The translations under genes and the position numbers were made by a program. This document shows, piece by piece, positions 53,976 to 64,000 of a DNA stretch of 64,000 bases; position 1 is the stretch's first letter; every line of letters begins with the position of its first letter. The DNA comes from Cristatella mucedo. Lineage: Eukaryota > Bryozoa > Phylactolaemata > Cristatellidae. The DNA lies in assembly GCA_009760855.2 (NCBI GenBank), contig WPIO01000100.1:952501-1016500 (forward strand), written 5' to 3'. Below the pieces are notes generated by a model. That model saw only the letters and a list, made by a program, of their open reading frames with translations. It was not told the DNA's origin and made no database searches.

Positions 53976-54334
53976 AGCTTATTCAGGTGCTGCCTCTGAT
54001 GCAATTGTCGTAGTTGTTCGAGGCTATCCAGGAAAAGATATTACTTATCGAAGTGGCTGGCCTAAGATCTTGCTCCCTGGTTCTCTCGAGGCAAGACTTC
54101 TATAAAGCTTCTGCCACTCGTTTTGACCCAACGATTCGGTACGGCCGTGCAGGCCTCTTGTAGTTTTGCTGACGTCGGTCAAATGCATTCTTGGACGACT
54201 GCTTCTGGCAGGGCTCTTGAATTGGGTATCTCTCGCAGGAAGCTTAGACGCGCAAGGTATGTGATACTAGACTCATTTCCAGAATTTCCGGCATGGTTTC
54301 AAGTCGCAAATGCTTTCCATCAAGTGATGTAAAT

Positions 54335-54745
54335 CATAATAATAATAACAATAATAGGACATTTGTTTATCACCCGAACTGACCGAGAACTGAATCTCTA
54401 TCCAGGTGATTTAAATGGGAGAGAATCAGTCTGCTGTGGTTTGCACCATGCACGTTATCAAGCATGCAAAAGCAACTATCATGCTTAGGATTGCATGCTA
54501 AAGGGTCCCTGTGATTCGTCCTTTATGTACTTTTGCGTGCTGACACTATGCATGCTGCCACTAAGCATACTTGCATGCTGACCTTGTGCATGTCACCCTT
54601 AACCATGTTGTTCATGTTGTTTATCAAGCATGATATTACTCACCAGTCAATCGCGTTTTTCTTTGCAGCAAATGTAAAGCACCTAGAAAGAGATTAGGTT
54701 CTTTGAGGGTGTTATATCAAATGTATTATTTATTATTATAAAGCA
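54335..54745. mobile_element. LINE family A 3' fragments in opposite orientations
   Basis: 54335-54500 is minus-strand: AATAATAATAACAATAATAG tail, then a diverged stem around CCGAGAACTGAATCTCTATC. 54508-54745 is plus-strand: 3' UTR from GTCCCTGTGATTCGTCCTTT to the hairpin AAGCACCTAGAAAGAGATTA and its tail. Confidence 0.6.
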
Positions 54746-54777
54746 AACGTGAAGATACTCGTTGCCACCTCTAAGAC

Positions 54778-55435
54778 GCATGGTTAGTAATCACTTGCAG
54801 CTGTTGCAAAACTCTGCAGCTAGGCTTGTCTGTCGTGAGCGTTGAAGTTGCCACATTGCACCACTTCTCGCTGACCTGCACTGGCTACCAGTCAAGCAAC
54901 GGATTGACTTCAAGGTTTTGTCGCTCACTTTTAGGTCACTTCATTCTTTGGCTCCAGCCTATCTCTCAGATATACTCCCCCCATCAGGCCAAGCATCGTA
55001 CCACCTGCTTTCGGAATCCAACAGTCTACAAATACCTCGTACAAACCTCAAATCCTTTGGAGACCGGGCATTTAGTTCGTATGCTCCCAAAGCCTGGACC
55101 TCCCTCCCGACTTGCATCAGAACATCCCCTGACTTGACCACATTTAAAAAGAACTTAAAAACACCTATTTAGGACAGCATTTAGTGGGTCCCTGCGATTT
55201 TTCCTTCACGTGCTTATGCGTGCTGACACTGTGCATGCTGCCACTAACCACATTTGCATGCTGACCCTGTGCATGTCACCCCTAACCATGTTATTCATTT
55301 TGTTTGTTTATCAAGCATGATATTACTCACCATTCAATTGCATTTCCCTTTGCAGCAAATGTAAAGCGCCTAGAGAGAGATTGAGTTCTCTGAGGGTGCT
55401 TTATCAAGTGCATTGTTATTATTTTTTTATTATTA
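54778..55435 (+). mobile_element. LINE family A 3' portion
   Basis: Starts in the C-terminal domain (TTGCAAAACTCTGCAGCTAG). The frame 54918-55172 includes LAPAYLSDILPPSGQASYHL and FGDRAFSSYAPKAW. The 3' UTR and hairpin AAGCGCCTAGAGAGAGATTG, with a TTATT tail, end near 55435. Confidence 0.8.
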
Positions 55436-55479
55436 ATCTTGCATAATTACTTGCACAAAACAGACCAGGCAAGACAATA

Positions 55480-56290
55480 ACAGTAATAATGATACATTTT
55501 TTACACCGCCCTCAGAAAACTGAATCTCTTTCTAGGCACTTTACGGATGCTGTATAGAAAGCATTGTCAAGTATTTAGTGGTGAGGTCGGCTTGTCAGGG
55601 GACGTTGTGATGTGCATTGGTAGAGAGTTCCACTCTTTAGGAGCATACGAACTAAATGCACGGTCTCCAGCGGTTTTGAGGTTCGTTCGAGGTGTGGCTA
55701 AACGATTTGAGTCAGAAGAGCAGGTTTGTACGATTCTTTGCCTGGTGTGGGAGTACTTCTGGTATGTAGGCTGGAGCCAGAAAAGGAAGGAACCTAAAAG
55801 GGAGTGATAGAACCTTAAAGTCGATGCGCTGCTTGATTGGGAGCCAGCGCAGGTCGGCGAGAAGTGGTGTGATGTAGCAACTGAGCCACTCACGACAGAA
55901 AAGCCTAGCTTCGGAGTTTTGCACCTAGTATAAGGGCCTGATTGCACATGTCGGGAGACTAGCAAGCAGTGAGTTACTGCAGTCGAGACCGGATGTCACA
56001 GATGCATGGGCCAGTTTCGATGTAGTGTCCCTGTCTAAGCAAGCCTGAATTTTAGCAGTGGTATGCAGGTGAAAGAAATCAGACTTGACTGTGGAGCTGA
56101 TGTGATCGTCTAATGGGAGGTCACTTTGGAACAGGACACCTAAATTACTTGCAGAATCCATGGGAGATATGCTGGCAGAGCCGATTTGTACCGTTAAGCC
56201 TTTCAATTTCCGAATCACAGTCGCTTGCACATAACTAGTAAGTTGGTTTTGTCGTCATTCAATTTAAGAAAGTTTGCTGTCATTCGTGAA
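55480..56290 (-). mobile_element. LINE family A 3' portion, older
   Basis: AATAACAGTAATAATGATAC tail, hairpin remnant CGCCCTCAGAAAACTGAATC, C-terminal domain pieces (55567-55965, 55712-55924) and the RT C-terminal piece 55925-56230 (SDLPLDDHISSTVKSDFFHL). It ends near 56290. Confidence 0.7.
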
Positions 56291-56723
56291 TGGTAGACAC
56301 ATACAAAGGATACTCACTGGGGTAAGGGCAAGCTGACTTGAAAAGATGGCTCTTAATCTGAGCATTAAAGGGTGATGGTAGTGACCATACCCGGAAGCAA
56401 TTTTCAGATCTCTTGTACATGCAAGTGTAAGTCTCGATTTATGGAAAGATTTCAGTGAAGTGCAGAGACGTTAAGATAACCAGGTGCTGACCAGACTGCA
56501 GTAAATCACTTTAACTTAATGATCATCAAGCTTAGTATATTGCTAGGGGCCTACAATATACATTTGCTGTGCCCATTCAATGTGCAATAAACCTGTAATA
56601 TTACCTGACATTATGCTTGACCATGTTTTTTACTTGTTTGTTGTGACCATGACCTTGTTGAAATCGACTAGTGGATTACCATAACTGACGTCACCTTCTA
56701 CAGGCATCCATTTCTTTCAAGCC
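56291..56723. other. CRBN intron sequence, nothing recognised
   Basis: No repeat copy or exon identified. Confidence 0.45.
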
Positions 56724-57600
56724 ATGAGGTCAATAAACCCCGAAGGTGGAGTAATCATTATCTCTATCTCTCCTCGCTTCACTCTCAATATCAAGCTTTT
56801 TGTAGTCTTCTGTAAGCAGTCTTTGGAATCGCCTCTGCTGAGCCCTCACTCGTGCAGCAAGCTGCCAGTTGTCGCGGTAATTTATCGCCCCCTCCAGGTA
56901 CCAAATATTCCCTTATTTCACATTTTTTATGAAAATTCGATTCTGTGTTCCAGAAATCTCTCTTCCTCCTACATACTCTATGATTTTAGCTGTAATTTCG
57001 GTTGCCCAGCTGACTCCAGTATGCCGAATTTCATACATTAGCTGATACATTTTCTTCTGTGGCCATCGTTTGGCTCCCCACTTGCCGGAAACGTCACCCA
57101 CTCTGTCAAATATTCTTCCACGATTGTGTGAAGTCAACTCATTGTATTAGGAAATTCTGGGCATGTGACCACATTTGGATCTCTATTTCTCAGCAGTCTG
57201 TCTCCCATTCTGTATCAAAAGGTGTCGAGAATCCCAAAACCTGGCGAACCTTGATATTGAAGCTGTGCGAAAAAATATCTCCCTTGCTACTTCTGCTGTA
57301 TCCTCCATCCTCCCTGCCCTCACTGATGCAGTGATACTACATAACACTAGCCGGTGTTCTGTGCAAGTTTGCTCCTATGACTATGCAGGTTTAATGCCCT
57401 AGCCCCGATAGCTTATTTTTTACTGCAGAAAATAAGGTAGCTAGGAATGCTAAGTGTAAGCTTTAGAAAGCTTGCAAAAGATCATGACTGACTCTCCATC
57501 GACAGGCATACAAGGACTACTCTAGGTCGTATTAATCTGTCTTTGCTGATGCTAAGTTTAGCTTGTCAAAAATCATGCAGCTGCATTCCAGTGCAAAAAT
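56724..57600 (+). mobile_element. decayed LINE endonuclease region
   Basis: Frame 56724-57041 reads INPEGGVIIISISPRFTLNI and LPVVAVIYRPLQVPN, which align with GG-x-x-I and LPIVAIVYRPS of the family A endonuclease. 57175-57600 contains remnants of the linker (NPKTWRTLILKLCEK; CATCGACAGGCATACAAGGA). Very old. Confidence 0.55.
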
Positions 57601-57629
57601 CAGCCTCAATTCCTTTGAAGACCCGGCCT

Positions 57630-57785
57630 CCAGAAGTTAAGGTGCTTGCTCTTCACGACCGAGGTCTTGGTTTCGAATTTTGCAATGGGCGAACCTTTGT
57701 TGCCAACTGCAATTGGCGGTGATAGCCGTAAAGGCTCTTCTGCCACGTTGCGAAATGAGGCTGCTAAATCAGCTAGTATTCAGTA
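57630..57785 (+). mobile_element. SINE S1 copy
   Basis: CACGACCGAGGTCTTGGTTTCGAATT (the 20-base core GGTCTTGGTTTCGAATTTTG is the box B part), GGCGGTGATAGCCGTAAAGG, then GAGGCTGCTAAATCAGCTAG. It abuts LINE sequence on both sides. Confidence 0.7.
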
Positions 57786-58055
57786 CCTATTCTGTCAAAG
57801 CCTGGGTCTTGCTGTCTTCTTATATCACGATATTCTCTTATTTGACATTTTAAAACCAGCTGAAAACCTACCTGTTTCTCTCTGCATTTGCTAAACTGTC
57901 CCCTATGTGCTGTTACGCCTGCTGAAATTGTGCATGTTTGTTATCACTAGTCAGCAGCCATGCTTCCTTTCCAGCATTTGTAAAGTGACCTAGAAAGAGA
58001 TCTCGTTCTCTTAAAGCGCCATGCAAATGTTTACAATTATTATTTATAATTGCTA
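57786..58055 (+). mobile_element. LINE family A 3' fragment
   Basis: CTGAAAACCTACCTGTTTCT, the 3' UTR and a hairpin variant (GTGACCTAGAAAGAGATCTC to AAAGCGCC), then an ATTATTATTT tail. Confidence 0.6.
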
Positions 58056-58129
58056 TTATTAAAGGCCAGAAGTGGCAATCATGAGTGGGTCTCTGTAAGG
58101 GGTCAAGTTACTCAGCCTGCCTGATTGCT

Positions 58130-58252
58130 TGGTGTTTGGCTCTGAACCATTCTTTTGCAGCAAATGTAAAGTACCTAGAAAGAGATTGAGTTATATAATG
58201 TTGCTATATCAAATGCATCATTATTATTATTATTACTGTTATTATTACAATC
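58130..58252 (+). mobile_element. LINE family A 3'-end fragment
   Basis: TTTTGCAGCAAATGTAAAGT, hairpin remnant ACCTAGAAAGAGATTGAGTT, then an ATTATTATTATTATTACTG tail. Confidence 0.65.
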
Positions 58253-58349
58253 CTTGCCTATCTCTAGTTCGTAGAAGTTTTGCGGTTCTGACTTGGCAGT
58301 GCAGTGTATCGAACCCTGGCAGCTCTCAATTCAAGCTCGATCCTGGAAT

Positions 58350-58548
58350 GCTCGGTGGCTAAGAGTCTGCTGCCTGTGGACTAATGTTGGGACATATTTG
58401 CTTACTCTCACGACTCAGGTCGTGGGTTCGAATCACGGAGTGGCCTATCCTTGATTGCCAACTGCAAGGGGTGGCGGTAGCCTATAAGACTCTACTGAAG
58501 CTATACAAATGTGGCTAATAGATCAGCTAATATGTTTATTTACCTGAC
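58350..58548 (+). mobile_element. SINE S1 copy
   Basis: Box-B-like GGTCGTGGGTTCGAATCACG, GATTGCCAACTGCAAGGGGT, GGCGGTAGCCTATAAGACTC, then GGCTAATAGATCAGCTAATA. It lies in the CRBN intron. Confidence 0.65.
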
Positions 58549-58689
58549 CTCCTGCACATCTGTGCATTTCTGTGTCTGCGTTTGCATGTCCGGCCAGTTG
58601 CCTTCCTTCTCCCCGGAGGAATGGTGTACACAGCGTTGCTACACAGCTTTAACAAGGCCCTGCCATTGACAGTCGCACGTGTTTGCTCA

Positions 58690-58920
58690 CTTGTGTCGCT
58701 GGCATGCGCCGATGTGTGGGCGGTTGGTTCTCCGGCGTTTTGTTGCCTGCTGGCGCATAGCCCAGCAGGAAGGCAGGTGCTTGCGATTTGCAGCCGAGGT
58801 TGAGGGTTCGAATCCAGCTGCAAGCATTTCGTAATTACCAGCCGCAAGGGGGCCGAAAGCCCACGGGAGCTCCTGTGCCGCTATGGTACGTAACGAGGCT
58901 GATGAGTCTGCTAATCTCTT
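58690..58920 (+). mobile_element. SINE S1-related relic abutting a CRBN acceptor
   Basis: Box-A-like TAGCCCAGCAGG, box B GAGGGTTCGAATCC (about 58803-58816), CAGCCGCAAGGGGGCCGAAA and an end AGGCTGATGAGTCTGCTAAT. The last bases lie about 25 bases upstream of the CRBN acceptor AG at 58941-58942. Confidence 0.55.
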
Positions 58921-58942
58921 CTACTCACTCCTATTTTTTCAG

Positions 58943-59145
58943 TACCTCGGCCAGGACCTGGAGGACGTTCGCGGGCGTACGGTGCTGGACGACTGGTCGT
59001 GTCGCGTCATGCCGCTGCTGAGCTTCACTGGCCTGGTTCTCATGCCCGGGCAGACTCTGCCACTCAACGTCAGCGAGCCGCGAACGCTGGCTGTGATCAA
59101 GCAGGCGCTTGGCACGGATCACACGCTCGGTGTCATTCACCTGAG
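58943..59145 (+). CDS. CRBN: cereblon (CRBN) exon, start of LON domain
   Basis: A 203-nt exon with acceptor CTATTTTTTCAG and donor CTGAG-GTTAG. It encodes YLGQDLEDVRGRTVLDDWSC, then LVLMPGQTLPLNV, the LON-domain signature shared with vertebrate CRBN (YLGADMEE and LIPGQTLPL). It starts in phase 0 and ends in phase 2. CRBN is the substrate receptor of the CRL4 ubiquitin ligase; the LON domain carries the DDB1-binding helices. The drug- and degron-binding CULT domain would lie to the right of the window. Confidence 0.9.
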
Positions 59146-60397
59146 GTTAGATTTATTGAGATCGTCTGAATTCGTGCCACTATCGACCACTCCGAAATCG
59201 CTAGCGGCTGCACGCGGGGCTTCTGGTCCGATGCATTTTGCCTGGAAAGTCTTGAACATTATTAATTTTATATATAACATCCTGGTAGAGCTTAATCTCT
59301 AATCTAATCGAAAGTGCATCTGCCGAGTAAATAACATAGCTATTAACAGTGCTTATCAGCCTGTCCCTATTGAGGTGCATTAGAGCATGTCGTCAGCGTA
59401 GCTGGCTGAAACGCTCGACTCTCCGCAATGTACACAGGTGTGTGGGGAAAATGTGTGCACAGTAACCAGTGCAACTCGAATGCATGTGACTGCCAGTTCT
59501 CCGATGGTGCTGTATAAGCAACTTGTTAATATTGTTGTTTTTACGTGAATGGGTGATTGAATCAGCCGACCTTTATTTTACCAATTGTCCTCCGTCGAAT
59601 GCAACACAACCTACAGTATAATAACCTTTCTGAGCAACTTCATAGGTACGGTTGCTATCAAGACAATGTCAATAGCTGTGGGGCAGAATTGCAGGTGCGT
59701 GAATGAATGGCATCGCAATTAGAAACCGTAATCTATGGCTTGGTTTGCCTCGGTTGTCTGCGATCCAACTGCCAATGCAGGAAACTAATATTGTAGAGCT
59801 AGAGGCGTGTGGATGCTATAGAAACCAAACATTGTTTTAGCAAGGTCTTGCCGAGAGACAAATTAGAAGAACTCCAATAGAACTAAGAAACAATGCTGTC
59901 AGTACAGGGTGATGCACAGCACAAGTGAATGGAAGTCCCTGGCTTTTGTCGTTGACCAACCCAGATGCTAAGTCAGCTCTGCCTAGGGTTAGCTGCCCTG
60001 TGGAAGTTCAGATGTTGCCCTTCTGTGGCTAATTACTAGTATGGCTCCAGATTTCGGTAATACTATGTCTATGCCTTACGGAATTGCATCTCTGACATAT
60101 TTCTCTGTAGCTTATATCTGTTAGGTTGTTACGAGAAGCCCGCTGCCTGTGACTAGTTTCCTTAAGTAGTAGTTGTTGTTCTGTCAGGGAAGACACCCTT
60201 GCATAATCTTGACACTTGACAGGCTTTCTAGCTTTATTAGTAGAGATGATGAATAGGCTTTGCCTGGTCAGCATGTCTGCCGAACACACCATTCCTCTTT
60301 TCGGAAAGTTGTCTTACATAATAATAATCGAAGTCAGGAGGGTATTTTAATTTCTTAGCATCGTGACCGACATTGGCCATGTATTATACAGTATGTA
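59146..60397. other. CRBN intron sequence, nothing recognised
   Basis: Intronic sequence with short open frames only. No repeat copy before the LINE at 60398. Confidence 0.5.
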
Positions 60398-62795
60398 CGT
60401 CAAGACCCTTGACATCGAAGCTGTCCGAACAAGAATATCTGCCTCGCCTCTACTGCTCAGTCTTCCCTCCGATCTGTCATCATTGATAGATAGCTACAAC
60501 ACGACACTAGCTGACACGCTCGACGAGTTTGAAACTCTGACTAAGCGCAGTGTGCACCCTCGCCCGAACGGCCTATTGTTTACCAAAGACATTAAACTAG
60601 CTAGGTCTATTAAAGGCAAGCTTGAAAAAGCATACACAAGATCAGGACTGATTGTCCATCTACAGGCATACGGGGACTTCTGTAGATCGTACCAATCGAT
60701 CCTAGCAAATGCCTAATCTATGCCTAATCTTTTATTAAAAAAAAAACATTGTTGAATCACAGATGCACATTTCAAAAATGCTGATTTCAACGATCAACTA
60801 TCTCCTCAACCGCTCCCAGGTTAGCTCCTTACCTAATGATCCTGGTGATGATCTAGCTGATCACTTCCCTCTATTCTTTGTCCAGAAGATAGACAAGATC
60901 AGGGAGTCTATCTATGCGATGGTAGCACCCCCCTAGAATGCTGTCCCTCGATTCCTGGCTGCACCTCAACGTCTACATTTAGGCAGGTCACTAAGTGTTC
61001 TCATCCTGAAGTTCATATCCCCGATTAAAGAAGACGACGGGTCCTTTGGACCCTATTCCCAATGTCCTGCTCCTACGTTGCATTTATGTGCTGCCGCCAT
61101 GCACAGCTAACATCATTAATATGTCATTCGCCTCTGATCATGTCCCAGGAACTTTCAAAAAAGCTGAAGTCAGGCCACTTCTCAAGAAAGCTATACTAGA
61201 CCAAGAGAACATGAGCAATTACCGCCCAGTCTCCCTTCTACCATTCCTATCAAAGACACAGGAACAAGCGGTGGCAGACCAGCTGAACTCATTCATGCAT
61301 TGAAACTTCAAACCTTGCTTGTAAGTTCCAGTCTGGCTATAGAGCTTATCGCCCCACAGAATCAGCATTGCTTGGGGTGTACAACGACCTACTTAGGAAT
61401 GCAGACATGGGTAGAGTATCTCTGCTTGTTTGGCTCGATCTTTCGGCAGCTTATGATACTATTAATCAATCACCAAGTTCTTCTTGAGTGCCTCTCATCT
61501 CGCCTGGGCATGACTGGCACTGCTCTGCAATGGTTCAGGTCCTATCTCAGTGGGAGACTCCTGAGTATTGATATGAATGGACTAAGATCATCCGATGTAC
61601 CTCTGAAATATGGGGTACCTCAGGGCTCCGTGCTAGGTCTGTTCTTTTCACGGTTTATACTCTTCCTCTTGCTGATGCGATTGCCAAGCACAATCTAGGC
61701 TTTCACTTCTATGCCGATGACACTCAGTTGTACCTTTGCTTTGATCCCTCCCAGCCTTCGAGCACCTCAAATTCTCTCAACTCACTTGCTGCATGTATTG
61801 ATGACATCCGCACATGGATGGCAGCAAATTTGCTTATACTAGACGATTATAAAACTAACTTACTAGTGATGGGCAAACCAAGTGGGATTCGGAGATTGGA
61901 AAGGCTAACACTAAAAATTGGCTTTGTGGGCATATCTCCTGTTGAATCTGCTCGAAAACTAGGTGCCATGTTCCAAAGTGACCTCTCGTTAGTCGACCTT
62001 TTCAGCTCCACAATCAAGTCTGCCTACTTCAGGTACATAACATTGCTTAAGTTAGGGCTTGTTTAGATAATGATATTACATCTAAGTTGGTCCATGCATT
62101 TGTGACATCCCTTCTTGACTTCTGGGACTCACTGCTTGCTGGCCTACCAGCATGTGCAATCAGGCGCTTACAGCTTGTGCAAAACTCTGCAGCTAGGCCT
62201 GTCTGTCGTGAGCGTCGCAGTTGCTGCATCAAACCACTTCTTGCCGGCCTGCACTGGCTACCAGTCAAGCAACGGATCGAGTTCAAGGTTTTGTTGCTTA
62301 TTTTACGTCACTTTATTCTTTACTTCCAGCATATCTGTGAGATCTCCCAACCAGGCCAAGCATAGTAACACCCGCTTTTCGGAATCTAACTAACTGTTTA
62401 CCAATACCTCGTATAAACCTCAAATCTTTTGGAGACCGTGCCTTTAGTTCGTATGCTCCCAAAGCGCGGAACTCACTCCCGACTTGCGTCACGACATCCC
62501 CTGACTTGACCACATTTAAAAAAAAAACTTAAAAACACCTATTTAGGACAGCATTTAGTGGGTCCCTGTAATTCGTCCTTCACGTGCTTATGCGTGCTGA
62601 CACTGTGCATGCTGCCACTAACCACACCTGCATGCCGACCCTGTGCATGTCACCCCTAAGCATGTTATTCATGTTGTTTATCAAGCATGATAGCACTCAC
62701 CATTTGATTGCTTTTTCTTTGCAGCAAATGTAAAGAGCCCAGAGAGATAGAGTTATCCGAAGGCCCTCTATCAAGTGTATTATTATTATTATGTG
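60398..62795 (+). mobile_element. LINE family A in CRBN intron, 5' truncated
   Basis: Starts in the endonuclease C-terminal region (LDIEAVRTRISASPLLLSLP). It then shows linker, RT (frame 61046-61303: KKAILDQENMSNYRPVSLLP; VPQGSVLGL near 61615; ATGCCGATGACACTCAGTTG, the YADD region, near 61710) and the C-terminal domain (62087-62365). The 3' UTR, hairpin AGCCCAGAGAGATAGAGTTA and ATTATTATTATTAT tail end near 62795. Several frame breaks. Confidence 0.8.
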
Positions 62796-62902
62796 ATCGA
62801 TATTCGCCTGACACTATAGTGCCAGCCTTTTGTGTTGCTGCACTCCAGCAGTTGTGCAGCGCCTAGCTATGCCGCCATTGTTATCCAGCCGCCGTCTTGT
62901 AG

Positions 62903-63079
62903 TTTCGAGCAGGCCGAGCCCGGCATGCACCGGCTTCGCTGTGCCGCCGTGGGCACGACTGCAGAGGTCTGCTCCGTGAAGGAGGACCTCGACGAGCCGT
63001 CGGGCGTTTCGGTAATCAGGGCCAAGGCCGTTGGACGGCAACGCTTCAAAGTGCTCAAAAAGTGGCGGCAAATTGACGG
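62903..63079 (+). CDS. CRBN: cereblon (CRBN) exon, middle of LON domain
   Basis: A 177-nt exon. The acceptor is CGCCGTCTTGTAG, and the single exon base T completes a codon left in phase 2 by the previous exon. The donor is GG-GTATGA. It encodes AAVGTTAEVCSVKEDLDEPS, then IRAKAVGRQRFKVL, matching vertebrate [20 protein letters not shown] and KAIGRQRFKVL. A second AG nine bases later would put the sequence out of frame. No later CRBN exon is recognised before 64000. Confidence 0.9.
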
Positions 63080-63271
63080 GTATGATGAGGGGCTGCAGCA
63101 GGAGTCGCCTGTAGGCTTTCTTGGTGGGCTCATATTTCTACATTGAGCTGTGCTTGCCATCGACTCGTAGTGTGCAAGGGCTGTCACTCACGGTCTGCAT
63201 TGCACTAGGCGTCTTGTTGTCCGAACCAGCTCCAACCATCTGAGCTACCAGCAAAGCTCCTGTATGTTGAT

Positions 63272-63537
63272 AATAATAATAATAATAATAATGCACTTGA
63301 TAAAGCGCCCTCAGATAACTCAATCTCTTTCTAGGCGCTTTACATTTGCTGCAAAGAAAAAGCAATCGAATGGTGAGTGCTATCATGCTTGATAAACAGC
63401 ATGAATAACATGCTTAGGGGTGACGTGCACAGGGTCGGCATGCAGGTGTGGTTAGTGGCAGCATGCACAGTGTCAGCACGCATAAGCACATGAAGGACGA
63501 ATCACAGGGACCCACTAAATGCTGTCCTAAATAGGTA
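63272..63537 (-). mobile_element. LINE family A 3' end, 5' truncated
   Basis: AATAATAATAATAATAATAA tail, perfect hairpin (AAAGCGCCCTCAGATAACTC to AGGCGCTTT), 3' UTR and the first antisense codons of the C-terminal end. It breaks off at CCTAAATAGGTATGA. Confidence 0.8.
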
Positions 63538-64000
63538 TGATGGGTGTTGCTTCTGGAGCTGGACTTGGGCGCTGCAGGATCTGGAAGTGTTCTAGTATGG
63601 ACCGTGCTCGTTGCTGTCTATACTGTCTGTCTCGAATGTGTCATGGCAATTGCACAATGCTGAACTCAAGCCTACAGACGTGATGGAAGAATACTTGCGG
63701 GAAAAGTTGCATGGCAATGTTTGTTAGAGCTAACTTCACTGGCACACAGCTTGCTAGCCCTGCTAGTTGCTGTTTTTTGTGTCTCTGTATGGGTCATATC
63801 TTCTTTCGGCAGTGATCGTGAGGCTTCGGGCTGTGTGCTGTGCTCAGCTTTGAGGCAATCTCTGTGAGTAGACGACGTCTGGCTGCAATCGCCGACCAGC
63901 TGGTCTGTTCTCTTTTTTGGCACCCCATAGCCTTAAAGCGACGTGCACACGGAGTGTTTAGCTGTCCATATGCGTAGGCGAGATCGGCACACGAGGCATC
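63538..64000. other. CRBN intron or beyond, no gene supported
   Basis: No exon matching CRBN and no repeat copy recognised. The 83-codon minus frame 63672-63923 has no domain. Confidence 0.4.

Noticed and set aside
52236-58942. Additional CRBN exons in this intron
   Set aside because: The exon phases on both sides already join (phase 0, HT to YLG), leaving no missing residues relative to vertebrate CRBN.

Overview
This is a stretch of an animal (invertebrate metazoan) nuclear genome. It contains spliced exons of two conserved animal genes, an intronic nuclear tRNA gene, tRNA-derived SINEs, and dense fragments of two non-LTR retrotransposon (LINE) families. I cannot fix the phylum. No bacterial operon structure, rRNA or CRISPR array is present.

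Host genes. DNAJB9 (ERdj4-like ER co-chaperone) lies on the minus strand in three exons (47290-47524, 42289-42678, 42087-42172). The joined reading frame is 236 codons with consistent splice phases, close to the vertebrate length. Intron 1 carries an intact tRNA-Arg(CCG) gene at 44205-44277 on the opposite strand. Three internal exons of cereblon (CRBN) lie on the plus strand (52156-52235, 58943-59145, 62903-63079); its first and last exons are outside the window or not recognised.

Repeats. LINE family A (CR1/L2 group, named here only for convenience) occurs in roughly 25 pieces on both strands, including one nearly full-length copy at 15345-18944. Its 3' end is a conserved hairpin followed by a (TAA/ATT) tail. 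Family B is a second CR1/L2-group LINE, present on the plus strand at 3735-5020 and as three head-to-tail pieces at 38790-41420. SINE S1 is tRNA-derived with a tail unlike family A. SINE S2 has a tRNA head joined to the family A 3' hairpin. Several nestings can be ordered by target-site duplications.

Virus-like insert. From about 29461 to 38402 the base composition becomes strongly AT-rich and the coding style changes to tightly packed short genes without introns. The insert holds two phage-tail-fibre-like genes on the plus strand. Facing them on the minus strand are nine small genes and a protein-primed family B DNA polymerase (DNA_pol_B_2 type, Polinton/adintovirus-like) with an embedded Cys/His module. 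The polymerase has several stops and frame breaks and some small genes have lost their start codon, so this is a decaying endogenous element. Most small genes start directly behind a shared TATA-AG-AAA-ATG-GA signature. The right end is a 178-bp imperfect palindrome with a GCGAAAGC apex. A 15-bp direct repeat lies just outside the palindrome and about 20 bases outside the left composition border. No capsid, packaging ATPase, protease or integrase gene is visible, so either the element is partial or its small genes are too diverged to recognise.
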